Part shown: in pieces, positions 8,892 through 19,578 of the stretch | How the letters are laid out: every line of letters begins with the position of its first letter | Numbering within the stretch: position 1 is the stretch's first letter | Assembly (NCBI RefSeq): GCF_000176155.1 | Contig: NZ_ACZO01000010.1 | Coordinates: forward strand, 1 to 54,221 | Source: Vibrio metschnikovii CIP 69.14 | GTDB taxonomy: Bacteria; Pseudomonadota; Gammaproteobacteria; Enterobacterales; Vibrionaceae | DNA length: 54,221 nucleotides | Reading direction: 5' to 3' | Notes under the pieces: generated by a model | Database searches by the model: none | What the model saw: the letters and a program-made list of their open reading frames with translations, nothing else | Told to the model about the DNA's origin: nothing | Made by a program: the position numbers and the translations under genes

Positions 8892-10076
8892 TTAGTTTCT
8901 CCCTTGACGAGTATTAGTTGAGCGAGGAGGCGTATTACTGCTTGGGTCATTACGTTGTGACTGCAGTCCAGCTTCATCTTGCAATGATAATGAGCGAGTC
9001 TGACGAGACTGGCTAGCCCCTTCTTGACCTGCAAGTTTATCAATCGGCAAGTAGAGCAAGTTACCACTCGATTCTGAGTCAATCAAAATCTTCGAACTGT
9101 TGGTATACACTTGTTCCATTGTATCGAGATACATACGATTGCGCGTTACTTCTGGAGCGGCTTGATACTCAGGTAACAGTTTCTCAAATTGAGCAACCTG
9201 ACCAAATGCTTCATTAATGATTCGCTCGCTGTAACCTAATGCTTCTCGTTTAACACGTTCAGCACGACCTGTGGCTTGAGGTAAAATCTCATTCATGTAC
9301 GCCTCAGCTTCACGAATGAAACGCTCTTCATCTTCTCGAGCAGCAATCGCGTCATCAAAAGCATCTTTAACCTGCTCTGGTGGACGTGATGACTGGAAGT
9401 TAACGCCAACCACTAATAGACCCATATCATAATCATCGATGATTTGGTTGAGTGTTTGTTGAGTACTTTGACGAATTTGTTGACGACCTACCGTTAAGAT
9501 ACTATCCATCAGTGAGTCACCAATCACCGCACGTAGCGCTGAATCGGTGGCTTGATGCAAACTATCATCGGGATTAACAACTCGATACAAATACTTGTAT
9601 GGGTCAACGATACGATATTGAACATCCATCGCCACGTTGACGACGTTTTCATCTTTGGTCAACATGATACCAGAAGCGCTCAACGAACGAATCGCTTGAA
9701 TATTGACAGGCGTTACTTCATCAATAAAACGAGGGCGCCAATTCAAACCAGGATTAACTACACGATCGTATTGACCTAGTCTTAAGACAACGCCTCGTTC
9801 GGCTTCTCCAATTGTATAGAAGCCTGAGAAAAACCAAATGGCAACAGCAAGCACGGCGATAACGCCAAAACCCATTGCTCCACCACCAGCAAACGAAGGC
9901 CCATTGCCCCCTTTACCAAACTTTCCGCCCAGCTTCTGACTCAGTTTATTAAACACTTCGTCTAAATCTGGCGGACCTTGATCACGACCACCTTTGTTAC
10001 CGCGATTATTATTTCCCCAAGGGTCATTATCGCGGCCGTTGTTGCCGTTGTTATTTCCGGGCTCATTCCACGCCAT
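8892..10076 (-). CDS. hflK: FtsH protease modulator HflK
   Basis: HflK is the partner of HflC in the FtsH-regulating SPFH cage. The 394-residue protein starts with a Gly/Asn/Asp-rich cytoplasmic tail (residues 1-60, repeated NNGNNG, DPWGNNNRGNKGG), then one membrane helix (about 68-90, GVIAVLAVAIWFFSGFY) and the SPFH domain with helical C-terminus (VKREALGYSERIINEAFGQV). A low-complexity Gln/Ser/Arg tail ends the protein. ATG at 10074-10076 has GGAG nine bases upstream. The spacer to hflX is 45 bp, so cotranscription is likely. Confidence 0.96.
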   Translation of the reverse strand: MAWNEPGNNNGNNGRDNDPWGNNNRGNKGGRDQGPPDLDEVFNKLSQKLGGKFGKGGNGPSFAGGGAMGFGVIAVLAVAIWFFSGFYTIGEAERGVVLRLGQYDRVVNPGLNWRPRFIDEVTPVNIQAIRSLSASGIMLTKDENVVNVAMDVQYRIVDPYKYLYRVVNPDDSLHQATDSALRAVIGDSLMDSILTVGRQQIRQSTQQTLNQIIDDYDMGLLVVGVNFQSSRPPEQVKDAFDDAIAAREDEERFIREAEAYMNEILPQATGRAERVKREALGYSERIINEAFGQVAQFEKLLPEYQAAPEVTRNRMYLDTMEQVYTNSSKILIDSESSGNLLYLPIDKLAGQEGASQSRQTRSLSLQDEAGLQSQRNDPSSNTPPRSTNTRQGRN

Positions 10077-10121
10077 TAGAAAGCTCCATCATTTGATATG
10101 ACGTTATACTCTAGCAGTCCT

Positions 10122-11411
10122 TTAAGTGACGATAAAGTCACGTAAAACTGCCTCTTCTCTTTTCTCTAGTCTAGACCAATCCACTTGTTGCATACGAACT
10201 GATATTAGCAGATTGCCCTCTGGATCATACTCTTCCTTTTCAATGCAGTTCATTTGGAAGAAAGTGCTCCGAATTCGACCTTGATGTTCAGGAGGAACGC
10301 GTAAACAATATTGGACGATGTTACTGGCCAGACGTTCGGTCAGCGCAGTAAACAACTGATCCATCCCCAGCCCATCCATCGCCGATACCCAAACAGCTCT
10401 AGGAACACCTTCATCATCTCTTTCTATACGAGGATATTGGCCTTCTAGATTATCGATTTTGTTCATAACCAGTAAACTTGGCACTTCATGTGCGTCAATC
10501 TCTAGTAGAACATCATCAACCGCTTGGATATTCTCACGAAAGCGGTCGTCACTGGCATCCACAACATGTAACAAAATGTCAGCTTGCTGAGTTTCTTGTA
10601 ACGTTGCTTTGAATGCCGCCACTAAATCGTGGGGTAAATGACGAATGAACCCTACCGTATCGGCCAAAATAGCTGGCCCTACATCCAGTAGTTCGATCTT
10701 TCGTAGCGTCGGGTCTAACGTAGCGAACAGTTGATCCGCAGCGTACACTCCAGCGGAGGTAATTTGGTTAAACAGAGTCGATTTACCTGCATTGGTATAA
10801 CCAACCAGTGAAATCGTTGGAATTTCTGCACGGTTTCTCGCTCGGCGTCCTTGTTCACGCTGTTTTGCCACTTTCTCTAAACGGCGTAGGATCGCTTTAA
10901 TTCGCTCACGCAATAAACGTCGGTCAGTTTCTAACTGAGTTTCTCCTGGCCCACGTAAGCCAATCCCACCTTTTTGTCTTTCTAAGTGGGTCCAACCTCG
11001 AACTAAACGGGTCGAAATATGACGCAACTGAGCTAATTCAACTTGCAACTTCCCTTCGTGAGTACGAGCTCGCTGAGCAAAGATATCCAGAATAAGACCG
11101 GTTCTATCAATCACTCGACATTGGCAAAGTTGTTCTAAATTTCGCTCTTGAGCAGGAGAAAGGGAATGATTAAAAATCACCACGTCGGCTTCAGTTGATT
11201 GCACAGCTTGAGCAATCTCTTGAGCTTTGCCCTCTCCAACGAAATATTTAGGGTGAGGAGATTGGCGGCTACCAGTCACTATCTGCAGAGTTGATACTCC
11301 AGCAGAAGAGACCAGCATTTCGCACTCTTTGAGATTTTCCCACTCACCCTTTTGCGTAAAGTTGATATGAACAAGTACCGCTCGCTCACCGGCTTCATAA
11401 CGGTCAAACAA
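10122..11411 (-). CDS. hflX: Ribosome-associated GTPase HflX
   Basis: HflX is an Obg/TRAFAC-class GTPase that binds the 50S E site and splits stalled or heat-damaged 70S ribosomes. The 429-residue product has an N-terminal HflX domain (about 20-190, ending with the GGIGLRGPGETQLETDRRLL motif) and a G domain: G1 VGYTNAGKSTLFN, G3 DTVGFI and G4 NKID. The start is TTG (11409-11411), giving the standard MFDRYEAGERAVLVH; GGAG lies eight bases upstream, which supports the rare start. It follows hfq by 41 bp in the same operon. Confidence 0.96.
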   Translation of the reverse strand: MFDRYEAGERAVLVHINFTQKGEWENLKECEMLVSSAGVSTLQIVTGSRQSPHPKYFVGEGKAQEIAQAVQSTEADVVIFNHSLSPAQERNLEQLCQCRVIDRTGLILDIFAQRARTHEGKLQVELAQLRHISTRLVRGWTHLERQKGGIGLRGPGETQLETDRRLLRERIKAILRRLEKVAKQREQGRRARNRAEIPTISLVGYTNAGKSTLFNQITSAGVYAADQLFATLDPTLRKIELLDVGPAILADTVGFIRHLPHDLVAAFKATLQETQQADILLHVVDASDDRFRENIQAVDDVLLEIDAHEVPSLLVMNKIDNLEGQYPRIERDDEGVPRAVWVSAMDGLGMDQLFTALTERLASNIVQYCLRVPPEHQGRIRSTFFQMNCIEKEEYDPEGNLLISVRMQQVDWSRLEKREEAVLRDFIVT

Positions 11412-11452
11412 GCGTTCAACTCCTTAATGAATGATAATATGACGTCAAATAA

Positions 11453-11716
11453 TTAATCGTCGGATTTCTCTGTGCCACGCTCACCTGCAGGTCGATCACC
11501 AGTGTGATGGCTAACCGGGCGAGCAGGTACAACGGTAGAGATAGCATGCTTATAAACCATCTGATTTACGGTGTTTTTTAACAAGATCACGAATTGATCA
11601 AACGATTCAATTTGACCTTGTAACTTAATGCCGTTTACTAAATAGATAGAAACTGGAATACGCTCGCGGCGTAGTGCATTTAAGAATGGGTCTTGTAGAG
11701 ATTGCCCCTTAGCCAT
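11453..11716 (-). CDS. hfq: RNA chaperone Hfq
   Basis: Hfq forms a hexameric Sm-like ring that pairs small RNAs with mRNAs and affects their stability. The 87-residue protein has Sm1 ([29 protein letters not shown]) and Sm2 ([10 protein letters not shown], with the conserved YKHA), then a short acidic disordered tail ([18 protein letters not shown]). The tail is shorter than in E. coli, as is usual in Vibrio. It lies between miaA and hflX with a 192-bp upstream spacer that could hold internal promoters, as in E. coli; I could not single one out. Confidence 0.98.
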   Translation of the reverse strand: MAKGQSLQDPFLNALRRERIPVSIYLVNGIKLQGQIESFDQFVILLKNTVNQMVYKHAISTVVPARPVSHHTGDRPAGERGTEKSDD

Positions 11717-11908
11717 TTTATTTTCCTTATTTGTATTTTGTTGTAGTTATTTAGCTAGTGGTGCACATAAGTTGGTGCGGCCTTTACATCTGAGCTAAAC
11801 GATAAAAACACCCTATATCACTGATCTATCAACATAATATTGAACAACAAGTGACGGTTCCTTTACAGGGTACATCACGCAAAAGCGATCACATTATACA
11901 CAGCTTAC

Positions 11909-12841
11909 TCAATCAGATGCTATGGCATTTGCAAGAGTTTCTACCGCGCGTTCAATGTTCTCACTATCCAACCAAGTTAACTCATCCCAGCTGCGTAACC
12001 AGGTGAGCTGACGCTTGGCTAACTGACGGGTGGCACAAATACCACGATAAATAGCCTCATCAAGCGTGCTATTTCCGTCAAAGTAATCCCACATCTGTCG
12101 ATAACCGACACAACGTATTGAAGGTAGATCAGGATGAAGATCATTACGATCATAGAGCGCTTTAACTTCTTCTTCAAAACCTGATTTGACCATCTTCTCG
12201 AAGCGGAGTTCAATTCGACGGTGGAGCTCAGCCCTATCCATGGGCGCGATGGCAAACTGTTTGACTCGAAAAGGGATTGATTCTCCTTTCGTTTGTGTCA
12301 GTTCAGTAAGAGTTTTACCTGAAATTTTATAAACTTCCAATGCTCTCGACAATCTTTGTGGATCATTTGGATGAATTCTTGCCGCTGAAATTGGATCAAT
12401 TTGTTGCAGTTGGGCATGCAGAGCCGCCCAACCTTGCTCTTGAGCTTGCGACTCGATTTGCTGACGAACCGCTGGATTGGCGGCAGGTAAAGGCGATAAA
12501 CCATCTAACAAGGCTTTATAATAAAGCATGGTCCCACCAACCAGTAACGGGATTCTTCCCTCACTAACAATGGTCTGCATTTCTCGTAGCGCATCTTGTC
12601 GAAAATCTGCAACTGAGTAAGCTTCACTCGGATCTAAGATATCAATCAATCGATGGGGAGCCAAAGCCAACTCTTTGGCATCAGGCTTTGCTGTGCCAAC
12701 ATCCATTCCTTTATAGATCAATGCTGAATCAACACTGATGATTTCGACAGGATATTTCTGACGTAAACAAATGGCTAAATCGGTTTTACCGGAGGCGGTT
12801 GGGCCCATTAAAAATAAAGCTAATGGTAGTGGTTTGGTCAT
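11909..12841 (-). CDS. miaA: tRNA dimethylallyltransferase MiaA
   Basis: MiaA transfers the dimethylallyl group from DMAPP to N6 of A37 in tRNAs that read UNN codons, the first step towards ms2i6A. The 310-residue protein is normal length. It has the P-loop [11 protein letters not shown] (13-23), the catalytic [16 protein letters not shown] region, and the RLIDILDP and [17 protein letters not shown] motifs. Its ATG overlaps the mutL TAA stop by one base (TAATG), so translation is coupled to mutL. Confidence 0.97.
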   Translation of the reverse strand: MTKPLPLALFLMGPTASGKTDLAICLRQKYPVEIISVDSALIYKGMDVGTAKPDAKELALAPHRLIDILDPSEAYSVADFRQDALREMQTIVSEGRIPLLVGGTMLYYKALLDGLSPLPAANPAVRQQIESQAQEQGWAALHAQLQQIDPISAARIHPNDPQRLSRALEVYKISGKTLTELTQTKGESIPFRVKQFAIAPMDRAELHRRIELRFEKMVKSGFEEEVKALYDRNDLHPDLPSIRCVGYRQMWDYFDGNSTLDEAIYRGICATRQLAKRQLTWLRSWDELTWLDSENIERAVETLANAIASD

Positions 12842-14754
12842 TAATTTAATGCTGCAATGGTTGCCGAAAAATCGACAGGTTGAATAAAGTGGCCATCATG
12901 TAATGGCAGTTTACCTGACCATAATTGCTCAAGCTCGGCAATTAATTGAATGGCTTCTGATAAAGTGTAGTCGTTTTTTTCTATCAAGACGCGCTGGCTA
13001 AGCCACGTGACGATATTGTCGACATTTAAAGTCAACACTCCTGAAGCGCCATGTAAAGCAAGGTAAGATAACAGATCCGGAATCAAAAGCTGTAGATTTT
13101 GCTGTCTTAATGGCTGAGGAACCCCCATCACCATCACCGTCTGATGAGAACGAGTCACCAGATGAATCCCTAAACGTTCGAGCAACTCGCGGTATAATTC
13201 GAAACCACGGATCTCCTCGTTAGACACTTTTACACTCAAAGGGACCAATAACGGCTGACTCTTTAATGGCTCTTCTTGACTATTTAATTGACCACGAACT
13301 CTCCACTCAACTGCTTTCGTTAGCGCCAGTAAGACACATCCTTGATCCGTAGTCATCAGCAGATATTGTCCATCAACGACAGCGATGGCTTTACCTAATT
13401 TAGTCACTATCAGTGACAGCGTTGACGATTTTTCAGTGGTTGATAAACGATTATCTATTGAAACTGGCGCTTCACTCACTTTCATTAACTGTTGATAAGC
13501 TTGACTTTGCTCAGCCATAACTGGCGCAGACGATCGTGGCTTAGCCGTCGTCGGACGGTTCCATGAGTGAGAGGCTTTTGCTTCTTGAATGACCGCTTGC
13601 AATGGACGTTCTGTCGTTAAATACTGACGAGAATAACCGTCTTTATCACTCAGATTGCGAGCTGGCTGATCAGGATCCGTTGACCGCTCATTCGACATAT
13701 GTGTCGGAACAGGAGCAGAGAAAGCAGCTTGGTTAAGCTCAGGAGTTTCAATATATTCACTATCAGCAAGAGCGTCGCTTAGTGCTTGATAAATAAAATC
13801 ATGCACTAAGCGAGCTTGATGAAAACGAACTTCATGTTTCGCAGGATGTACATTGACATCAACCAAATGAGGATCCAGTTCAATGAACAGTACATAGGTT
13901 GCACATTGATCTGGCCTTAAACTACTCTCATAACTTTGTCGAATCGCATGATTGATCAGCTTGTCACGCATCATACGTCCGTTTACATAACAATATTGCA
14001 AATCACTTTGCTGACGAGCGCCTTGTGGCGTTGTTATCCAGCCATGCAATCTTAACCCTTGATGGGCTAACTCTATTTTCAGCATATGCTTAACAAAAGA
14101 CGCACCACATACCGCAGCCAAACGATTTTCTTCTTGCCGTTCACTGCTCGCGGCACGGTACTGACGGATAATTTTCCCATTATGGCGCAGCGTCAAACTG
14201 ACATCAAAACGGCTCAACGCAATACGCTTTAAGAGTTCATCAATATGGGTAAACTCTGTTTTTTCTGTACGTAAAAATTTGCGTCTTGCCGGTGTATTGA
14301 AAAACAGATCCAAAACTTCAACCGTGGTCCCTATCGGATGGGCACTAGGCTGCAGTTTGACAGCCATATCGCGCCCTTCACTGTACGCCGACCATGCTTC
14401 TTCTTGAGTAGCAGGACGTGAAGTGATGGTTAAGCGAGAAACCGAGCTAATACTGGCTAACGCTTCCCCACGAAATCCTAGGCTGATGATCGCTTCGAGA
14501 TCGTCCAGTGTTTGTATTTTCGATGTCGCATGACGACTTAACGCCAAGCCAAGCTCATCCTTATTGATCCCAGAACCGTTATCGCGAACACGAATTAACT
14601 TAGCGCCACCTTTCTCAATATCAATTTCAATCCGTGTGGCCCCTGAATCCAAGCTATTTTCTACCAGCTCTTTTACTACTGAAGCCGGCCTTTCCACCAC
14701 CTCACCCGCGGCAATTTGGTTTGCTAAACGGGCGGGTAGAATACGAATCGTCAT
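12841..14754 (-). CDS. mutL: DNA mismatch repair protein MutL
   Basis: MutL links MutS mismatch recognition to the MutH nick and UvrD unwinding. The 637-residue protein has an N-terminal GHKL ATPase: [21 protein letters not shown] (motif I, Glu36 and Asn40 region), DNGSGI (II) and [11 protein letters not shown] (III). A disordered Ser/Pro/Gln linker covers about 340-440, followed by a C-terminal dimerisation domain. I see no DQHAxxER endonuclease motif, consistent with the MutH-dependent enterobacterial/Vibrio type. It lies 12 bp after amiB and overlaps miaA by one base. Confidence 0.97.
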   Translation of the reverse strand: MTIRILPARLANQIAAGEVVERPASVVKELVENSLDSGATRIEIDIEKGGAKLIRVRDNGSGINKDELGLALSRHATSKIQTLDDLEAIISLGFRGEALASISSVSRLTITSRPATQEEAWSAYSEGRDMAVKLQPSAHPIGTTVEVLDLFFNTPARRKFLRTEKTEFTHIDELLKRIALSRFDVSLTLRHNGKIIRQYRAASSERQEENRLAAVCGASFVKHMLKIELAHQGLRLHGWITTPQGARQQSDLQYCYVNGRMMRDKLINHAIRQSYESSLRPDQCATYVLFIELDPHLVDVNVHPAKHEVRFHQARLVHDFIYQALSDALADSEYIETPELNQAAFSAPVPTHMSNERSTDPDQPARNLSDKDGYSRQYLTTERPLQAVIQEAKASHSWNRPTTAKPRSSAPVMAEQSQAYQQLMKVSEAPVSIDNRLSTTEKSSTLSLIVTKLGKAIAVVDGQYLLMTTDQGCVLLALTKAVEWRVRGQLNSQEEPLKSQPLLVPLSVKVSNEEIRGFELYRELLERLGIHLVTRSHQTVMVMGVPQPLRQQNLQLLIPDLLSYLALHGASGVLTLNVDNIVTWLSQRVLIEKNDYTLSEAIQLIAELEQLWSGKLPLHDGHFIQPVDFSATIAALN

Positions 14755-14766
14755 AACCTGCCTATC

Positions 14767-16494
14767 TTATCGGTTGGGAATGATCAGTACTTGGCCTACC
14801 GCCAATTGATCTGAGCGCAATTGATTAGCCTCACGAATACTTTGTACCGTTACATTGTACTGATTGGCGATCCGACCAAGAAACTCACCGCTCTGCACCG
14901 TGTGTTTACGCAAAGGTTTATCTTTTAAGCTCACCGTAATATTAAGCTTTTGACCAACAAATAACGTATCAGACTTAAGGTTATTTTCTCGGCGTATCGC
15001 ATCAATTGAAACTTTATAATTCGCCGCTAAACGGCCTAAAAACTCTCCCGATTTAACCACATGGGTAATGGTTTCGGTTTCCACTGGATTATTGACCACC
15101 GGTACCGGAATAGGACCACGTTCTCCCCCGGGAATGGTTAATCGCTGCCCCACCGTTAAGCGAGAATCTTTTAATTTATTCGCTTGCATGATCCCAGAAA
15201 CGGTCGCTCCATATTTTTGGGCAATCACGGATAACGACTCACCTCGTTGTACTTGATGTTGCTGAGTTTTACCTCGGTTAGCAAACAAGGTTCCTTCTGG
15301 AGGATTTTCCTCAAAGTATTGCACTAACGCTTTGCCCATCGCTCGTGCGAGCTTATCTTGATGGCTACGTTGAAAAATCAATCGCTCTTCGATAGGGTTA
15401 GAGATAAAACCAATCTCTACTAATACTGAAGGAATATCGGGCGACTTCAATACTGCCAGACTGGCATTCACAGGCTCCGCTTTATGTAAGTGAGCGACTT
15501 TGCCTAGCTCTTGTAAAAGGTTAGTCGCCACTTTATGGCCTTCTTTTTGCGAGTGGCTAAACTGTAAATCTAATAATGTTTGGCTGACATTACGGTCGTT
15601 ATTCGTCCGCGCCAAAACTTCACCGGCACCTCCGAGTAACTCCGATTGCTGCTCATGATTTTCAACCCAACGCGCAATTTCAGTGTTGGCCCGCCGAGTA
15701 TTAAGCACAAAAACTGAAGCCCCTCTTGGCTGTGGGCTATGGAAAGCATCCGCATGAACAGAAACTAGTAGATGAGCGCGATTACGACGAGCAATTTCAG
15801 TCCGATTATTCAAGCTTACGTAATAGTCACCGGTTCGTGTCAATACGGCTTTCATACCCGGAACCGCATTAATTTGATCCGCCAATTTTTTAGAAACGCT
15901 TAATGTGGCATCTTTTTCAAATTTACGAGTTGGACCAATAGAACCAGGGTCTTCACCACCATGTCCCGCATCGATAGCAATAATAATATCTGCAGTACCG
16001 ACTAACTGAGACGCATCGCGGCTCACTACATTGGGCGAACGAGCGAGCGTACTCGACGTCGCCGCTGCAGGAGCGGGTGAATGAGGTAAATCAATCACCA
16101 AACGATGACCATATTGCCCACCTGGTGTGGGAGGCAATTTAAAAATATTGGGTGTCGACTTATTGGCTAATTCAAGTACTAAACGAAAAGTTGTTTTTTC
16201 TGGTGGTGTACTAGCGCGAATCCGTTTCAATATCGCACTATCAGAGACCGTCACTGGCAAAGCGGCGGCTAATGAAGTCTGTTTTAGATCGACCACCAAA
16301 CGTTCTGGGCTGCTTAGCGTGAAATAACTAAAGTCCGCTTCAGACTTTAAATCGATCACTACGCGAGTGGCATCAGGTGAAGGCCAAACTCTAACCCCTT
16401 CTAATACATTAGCCTGAACGCTACTGATACCAGATAATAATGTGACCAATAGCCACCAATAACGCAAAAAACGACCGTAATTAATGCTCAACAT
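14767..16494 (-). CDS. amiB: N-acetylmuramoyl-L-alanine amidase AmiB
   Basis: AmiB is a periplasmic zinc amidase that cleaves the stem peptide from MurNAc to split septal peptidoglycan; EnvC, encoded at 27844, is its known activator. Order of parts: signal peptide ([21 protein letters not shown]), AMIN domain (about 20-125), Amidase_3 domain (about 170-395; [11 protein letters not shown] and SVHADAF hold zinc-binding histidines), then three C-terminal LysM repeats, each starting VQRGES or VKSGEF/VQSGEF. E. coli AmiB lacks LysM repeats. I chose ATG 16492-16494, which gives a clean signal peptide and a 7-bp overlap with tsaE. An ATG at 16521 would add nine residues. Confidence 0.93.
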   Translation of the reverse strand: MLSINYGRFLRYWWLLVTLLSGISSVQANVLEGVRVWPSPDATRVVIDLKSEADFSYFTLSSPERLVVDLKQTSLAAALPVTVSDSAILKRIRASTPPEKTTFRLVLELANKSTPNIFKLPPTPGGQYGHRLVIDLPHSPAPAAATSSTLARSPNVVSRDASQLVGTADIIIAIDAGHGGEDPGSIGPTRKFEKDATLSVSKKLADQINAVPGMKAVLTRTGDYYVSLNNRTEIARRNRAHLLVSVHADAFHSPQPRGASVFVLNTRRANTEIARWVENHEQQSELLGGAGEVLARTNNDRNVSQTLLDLQFSHSQKEGHKVATNLLQELGKVAHLHKAEPVNASLAVLKSPDIPSVLVEIGFISNPIEERLIFQRSHQDKLARAMGKALVQYFEENPPEGTLFANRGKTQQHQVQRGESLSVIAQKYGATVSGIMQANKLKDSRLTVGQRLTIPGGERGPIPVPVVNNPVETETITHVVKSGEFLGRLAANYKVSIDAIRRENNLKSDTLFVGQKLNITVSLKDKPLRKHTVQSGEFLGRIANQYNVTVQSIREANQLRSDQLAVGQVLIIPNR

Positions 16495-16952
16495 AACTCC
16501 AACTGACTCAATAAGGTGCATCCATACTCGCTATTTGCGCTCACACTCGCTCGACGTTGTTCACCATCGTAGCGAAGCAATATTGTTAAATCTGGTGTTG
16601 GCAATAAACCTTGGCCTTTTTCAGGCCACTCCACCAAGCAAATAGCATCATCGGTAAAATAGTCACGAATTCCCATAAACTCGAGCTCTTCAGGATCCGC
16701 CAATCGGTAAAGATCAAAATGATAAACCTGCCAATCCGCTAATTGATAAGGCTCAACTAAAGTATAAGTTGGGCTTTTCACATTTCCTTCATGGCCTAAC
16801 GCTCGAATGAAACCGCGACTTAAGGTAGTTTTCCCTGCGCCTAAATCACCGTAAAGATAAAGTGTCGTCTGCTGGGAACATAATTGAGCTAAGCGCATTC
16901 CTAGCATTACCGTCTGTTGTTCATCTTTTAAAGTAAAGGTTTTTATGCTCAT
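16488..16952 (-). CDS. tsaE: tRNA threonylcarbamoyladenosine biosynthesis ATPase TsaE
   Basis: TsaE is the ATPase that drives the TsaB-TsaD-TsaE cycle making t6A37 in ANN-decoding tRNAs. The 154-residue product has the P-loop [16 protein letters not shown] (about 33-48), the [11 protein letters not shown] motif and the [16 protein letters not shown] motif typical of the family. It heads the minus-strand unit that continues into amiB, and the two genes overlap by a few bases. In E. coli nnr (yjeF) lies directly upstream of tsaE; here that place is an empty 218-bp spacer shared with divergent queG. Confidence 0.96.
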   Translation of the reverse strand: MSIKTFTLKDEQQTVMLGMRLAQLCSQQTTLYLYGDLGAGKTTLSRGFIRALGHEGNVKSPTYTLVEPYQLADWQVYHFDLYRLADPEELEFMGIRDYFTDDAICLVEWPEKGQGLLPTPDLTILLRYDGEQRRASVSANSEYGCTLLSQLELC

Positions 16953-17170
16953 GAATCGGATCTCTAAAGCGTCTAGCTAGCACTATATAAAAATAAAAAG
17001 AGAACGAATAGTAAACTGGGTTAGTTTTAAGAGACAAGCTCTGTTCTGTAAGTAAACAGAAAAATCTTCATATCAAATCTAATATCGATACAACTAGCCA
17101 CTCACTGGCTGGATCAATCGAATGAGATCCGTTAAGATCCGCCGCCCAATGACCATGACCAATACTGATA

Positions 17171-18283
17171 ATGGACCTTCATTTACTAGCCGAACAAATC
17201 AAACGATGGGCAAAAGAACTCGGCTTTGACAAAGCAGGGATCTGCGACGTCGATTTAAGTCAGCATGAAGCAGCTTTACAAGCATGGTTAGATGCAGGGT
17301 ATCACGGTGAGATGGAGTGGATGGCTCGCCATGGTATGTTACGTGCTCGCCCAGCAGAACTTTTACCGGGTACACTTCGAGTGATCAGTGTCCGCATCAA
17401 CTACCTTCCACCACAAGCGCAATTTGCCGCGAATTTATCAGATCCAACCCAAGCTTATATTAGTCGCTATGCACTTGGACGCGATTACCATAAATTGGTT
17501 CGTAATCAACTCAAAAAATTAGCTGATAAAATCGAGCAAGAAGTCGGTCAATTGGGTTATCGTCCTTTTGTTGATTCTGCACCTATTTTAGAAAGGCCTC
17601 TGGCACAAAAAGCTGGGCTTGGCTGGACGGGAAAACATTCTTTAATTCTCGATAAAGAGGCAGGATCATGGTTCTTTTTAGGCGAACTGCTTGTTGATAT
17701 TCCTCTGCCAGTCGATACACCTTCAGAAAATCAATGCGGACAGTGTCGAGCATGTATGACCTCATGCCCGACTGGTGCGATTGTCGAAGAAGGGGTTGTC
17801 GATGCACGGCGCTGTATCTCTTATTTAACGATTGAGTATTCAGGGGTGATCCCAGAAGAATTTCGAACTGCAATCGGTAATCGTATCTATGGTTGTGATG
17901 ACTGCCAACTCGTCTGCCCTTGGAACCGTTTTGCTGATCTTACCCAAGAAGACGACTTCCATCGACGAGATGTGTTGAATAATGCCGATCTTGTTGCTTT
18001 ATTTTCATGGGATGAGAAAACCTTTTTACACCATATGCAAGGTTCTGCCATACGCCGTATTGGTCATCAACAATGGCAACGCAATTTGATTATTGCAATG
18101 GGTAATGCGCCCTATTCACAAAGAATCATCGATGCCTTAGAGCAAAAAACAGGAGAAAGTGAACTATTAGATGAGCATATTGAATGGGCATTAACACAAC
18201 AGAGAGAGCAGTTGGCTAGCATTACGAATAAACAGCAAAGACTAATTAGAATTATTGAAAAAGGCTTGCCGAGAGATGCGTGA
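17171..18283 (+). CDS. queG: Epoxyqueuosine reductase QueG
   Basis: QueG is a cobalamin- and iron-sulfur-dependent reductase that performs the last step of queuosine synthesis in tRNAs with GUN anticodons. The 370-residue protein has the N-terminal DUF1730/cobalamin-binding region and two 4Fe-4S motifs, CGQCRACMTSCPTGAI (about 192-207) and CDDCQLVCPWNR (about 240-251), with FEHEAT-like helices at the C-terminus. It is transcribed divergently from tsaE. The ribosome binding site is weak (no clear GGAG before ATG 17171). No terminator is obvious after the stop. Confidence 0.96.
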   Translation: MDLHLLAEQIKRWAKELGFDKAGICDVDLSQHEAALQAWLDAGYHGEMEWMARHGMLRARPAELLPGTLRVISVRINYLPPQAQFAANLSDPTQAYISRYALGRDYHKLVRNQLKKLADKIEQEVGQLGYRPFVDSAPILERPLAQKAGLGWTGKHSLILDKEAGSWFFLGELLVDIPLPVDTPSENQCGQCRACMTSCPTGAIVEEGVVDARRCISYLTIEYSGVIPEEFRTAIGNRIYGCDDCQLVCPWNRFADLTQEDDFHRRDVLNNADLVALFSWDEKTFLHHMQGSAIRRIGHQQWQRNLIIAMGNAPYSQRIIDALEQKTGESELLDEHIEWALTQQREQLASITNKQQRLIRIIEKGLPRDA

Positions 18284-18808
18284 GTATGAAATAACGCAAC
18301 ATCATTGATGTACATTCTTTGATGCACTTCGCAAATTCTTAGGTGTGGAAAAAATATTAAATGAGACAGCGTTTGCTAAACTTCAAAAAAGTTAATCACA
18401 TTAGTAGGAAATGATAAGGATCAAAGAAAATACAGTTAATGATCGTTCTCGCGGCTCTTACACCACAGGAAATAAATAAAAATACCACTTAAAATCATCA
18501 ACTTAATAAAAAACCATCACTCTCACATTATTCCCCATCAGCAAAAAGATCGTCTGAACAAGCCTCTATCTTCAAGCTAAAAACACGTTATGCACCAAGT
18601 TATCCACAAATTTAAAATGTGGATAACTCTGTGCATGGATAAAACAAAGCCTGACTACGTCAGCGGTAGACTCCGTTTTTAGTCATGTATCTAATACGAT
18701 TTCTGGCCAAACTTTCTTGGCAGAAAATAAGATGCTTTTCTTGATGGGATTATGCTTCACAGCATGATAAAGAGCATTGACATGGTGTCAATTTTTCAGA
18801 ATAGACAG
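18284..18808 (+). other. Long non-coding spacer between queG and the tRNA array
   Basis: About 525 bp with no credible coding frame. It is AT-rich. It holds the DnaA-box dyad at 18590-18636, a short hairpin CTGAC-TAC-GTCAG near 18651, and an imperfect stem TTCTGGCCAA...TTGGCAGAA near 18702-18725. No remnant of a known gene was recognised. Confidence 0.6.
18590..18636. repeat. Long inverted repeat containing two perfect DnaA boxes
   Basis: The dyad reads ATGCAC-CA-AGTTATCCACA, a 9-nt AT-only centre, then TGTGGATAACT-CT-GTGCAT, so 6 bp plus 11 bp pair around a 2-nt internal mismatch. TTATCCACA (18600-18608) and TGTGGATAA (18618-18626) are both the consensus DnaA box, facing each other. It could bind DnaA, fold as an RNA hairpin, or both. 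It lies in non-coding DNA between queG and the tRNA array terminator. Confidence 0.7.
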
Positions 18809-18834
18809 AAAAAACCACGCAATAGCGTAGTCTT
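18809..18834 (-). terminator. Terminator of the fMet/Gly tRNA array
   Basis: On the minus strand ACTACGC pairs with GCGTGGT (one G-U pair) around a TATT loop, followed by TTTTTCTGTC. It lies 12-40 bp beyond the last tRNA-fMet of the array, the right place for the 3' end of the precursor. Confidence 0.75.
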
Positions 18835-18846
18835 TTGTTTTTAAAT

Positions 18847-18923
<77 letters not shown>

Positions 18924-18963
18924 TCCGTATTGCTCATCGTTAAGCACGATGTAGGCTTGAAAC

Positions 18964-19039
18964 TGGAGCGACACACGAGGTTCGAACTCGTGACCTCAAC
19001 CTTGGCAAGGTTGCGCTCTACCAACTGAGCTAGTGTCGC
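18964..19039 (-). tRNA. tRNA-Gly (GCC), copy 1
   Basis: A 76-nt tRNA with encoded CCA and anticodon loop TTGCCAA. Acceptor stem GCGACAC/GTGTCGC, D-loop with G18-G19 (AGTTGGTA) and T-loop TTCGAAC are all intact. Confidence 0.97.
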
Positions 19040-19073
19040 ATTTCACCGTTAAGCACGATAAAGGCTATCTGTT

Positions 19074-19150
<77 letters not shown>

Positions 19151-19227
19151 TCCGTATTACTCACCGTTTAGCACGATGTAGGCTTTGTAACTTTATTGTT
19201 TATCGCCATCAGCAATAAAAGCAAATC

Positions 19228-19318
19228 TGGAGCGACACACGAGGTTCACTTTCTTTAAACAAAGAGGCGTGACCTCAACCTTGGCAAGGTTGCGCTCTAT
19301 TAACTGAGCGAGTGTCGC
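19228..19318 (-). pseudogene. Degenerate tRNA-Gly (GCC) with rebuilt T-arm, copy A
   Basis: 91 nt. The acceptor stem, discriminator, CCA and the whole anticodon arm (GCC) match the intact tRNA-Gly. The T-arm is replaced: six bases of the T-stem/loop (AGTTCG) are substituted by 21 bases that can form their own small hairpin (TCTTT-GTTT-AAAGA), leaving only three T-stem pairs and no TTC motif. The D-loop also lost G18-G19 (AGTTAATA). It cannot make the normal elbow, so a tRNA pseudogene is most likely. It remains inside the array transcript. Confidence 0.85.
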
Positions 19319-19351
19319 ATCTCATTACTAAGCGCAATGAAAGCTTGAATC

Positions 19352-19427
19352 TGGAGCGACACACGAGGTTCGAACTCGTGACCTCAACCTTGGCAAGGTT
19401 GCGCTCTACCAACTGAGCTAGTGTCGC
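19352..19427 (-). tRNA. tRNA-Gly (GCC), copy 2
   Basis: 76 nt, identical to the intact copy at 18964-19039, with encoded CCA. Confidence 0.97.
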
Positions 19428-19461
19428 ATTTCACCGTTAAGCACGATAAAGGCTATCTATT

Positions 19462-19538
<77 letters not shown>

Positions 19539-19578
19539 TCCGTATTGCTCATCGTTAAGCACGATGTCAGCTTGAAAC

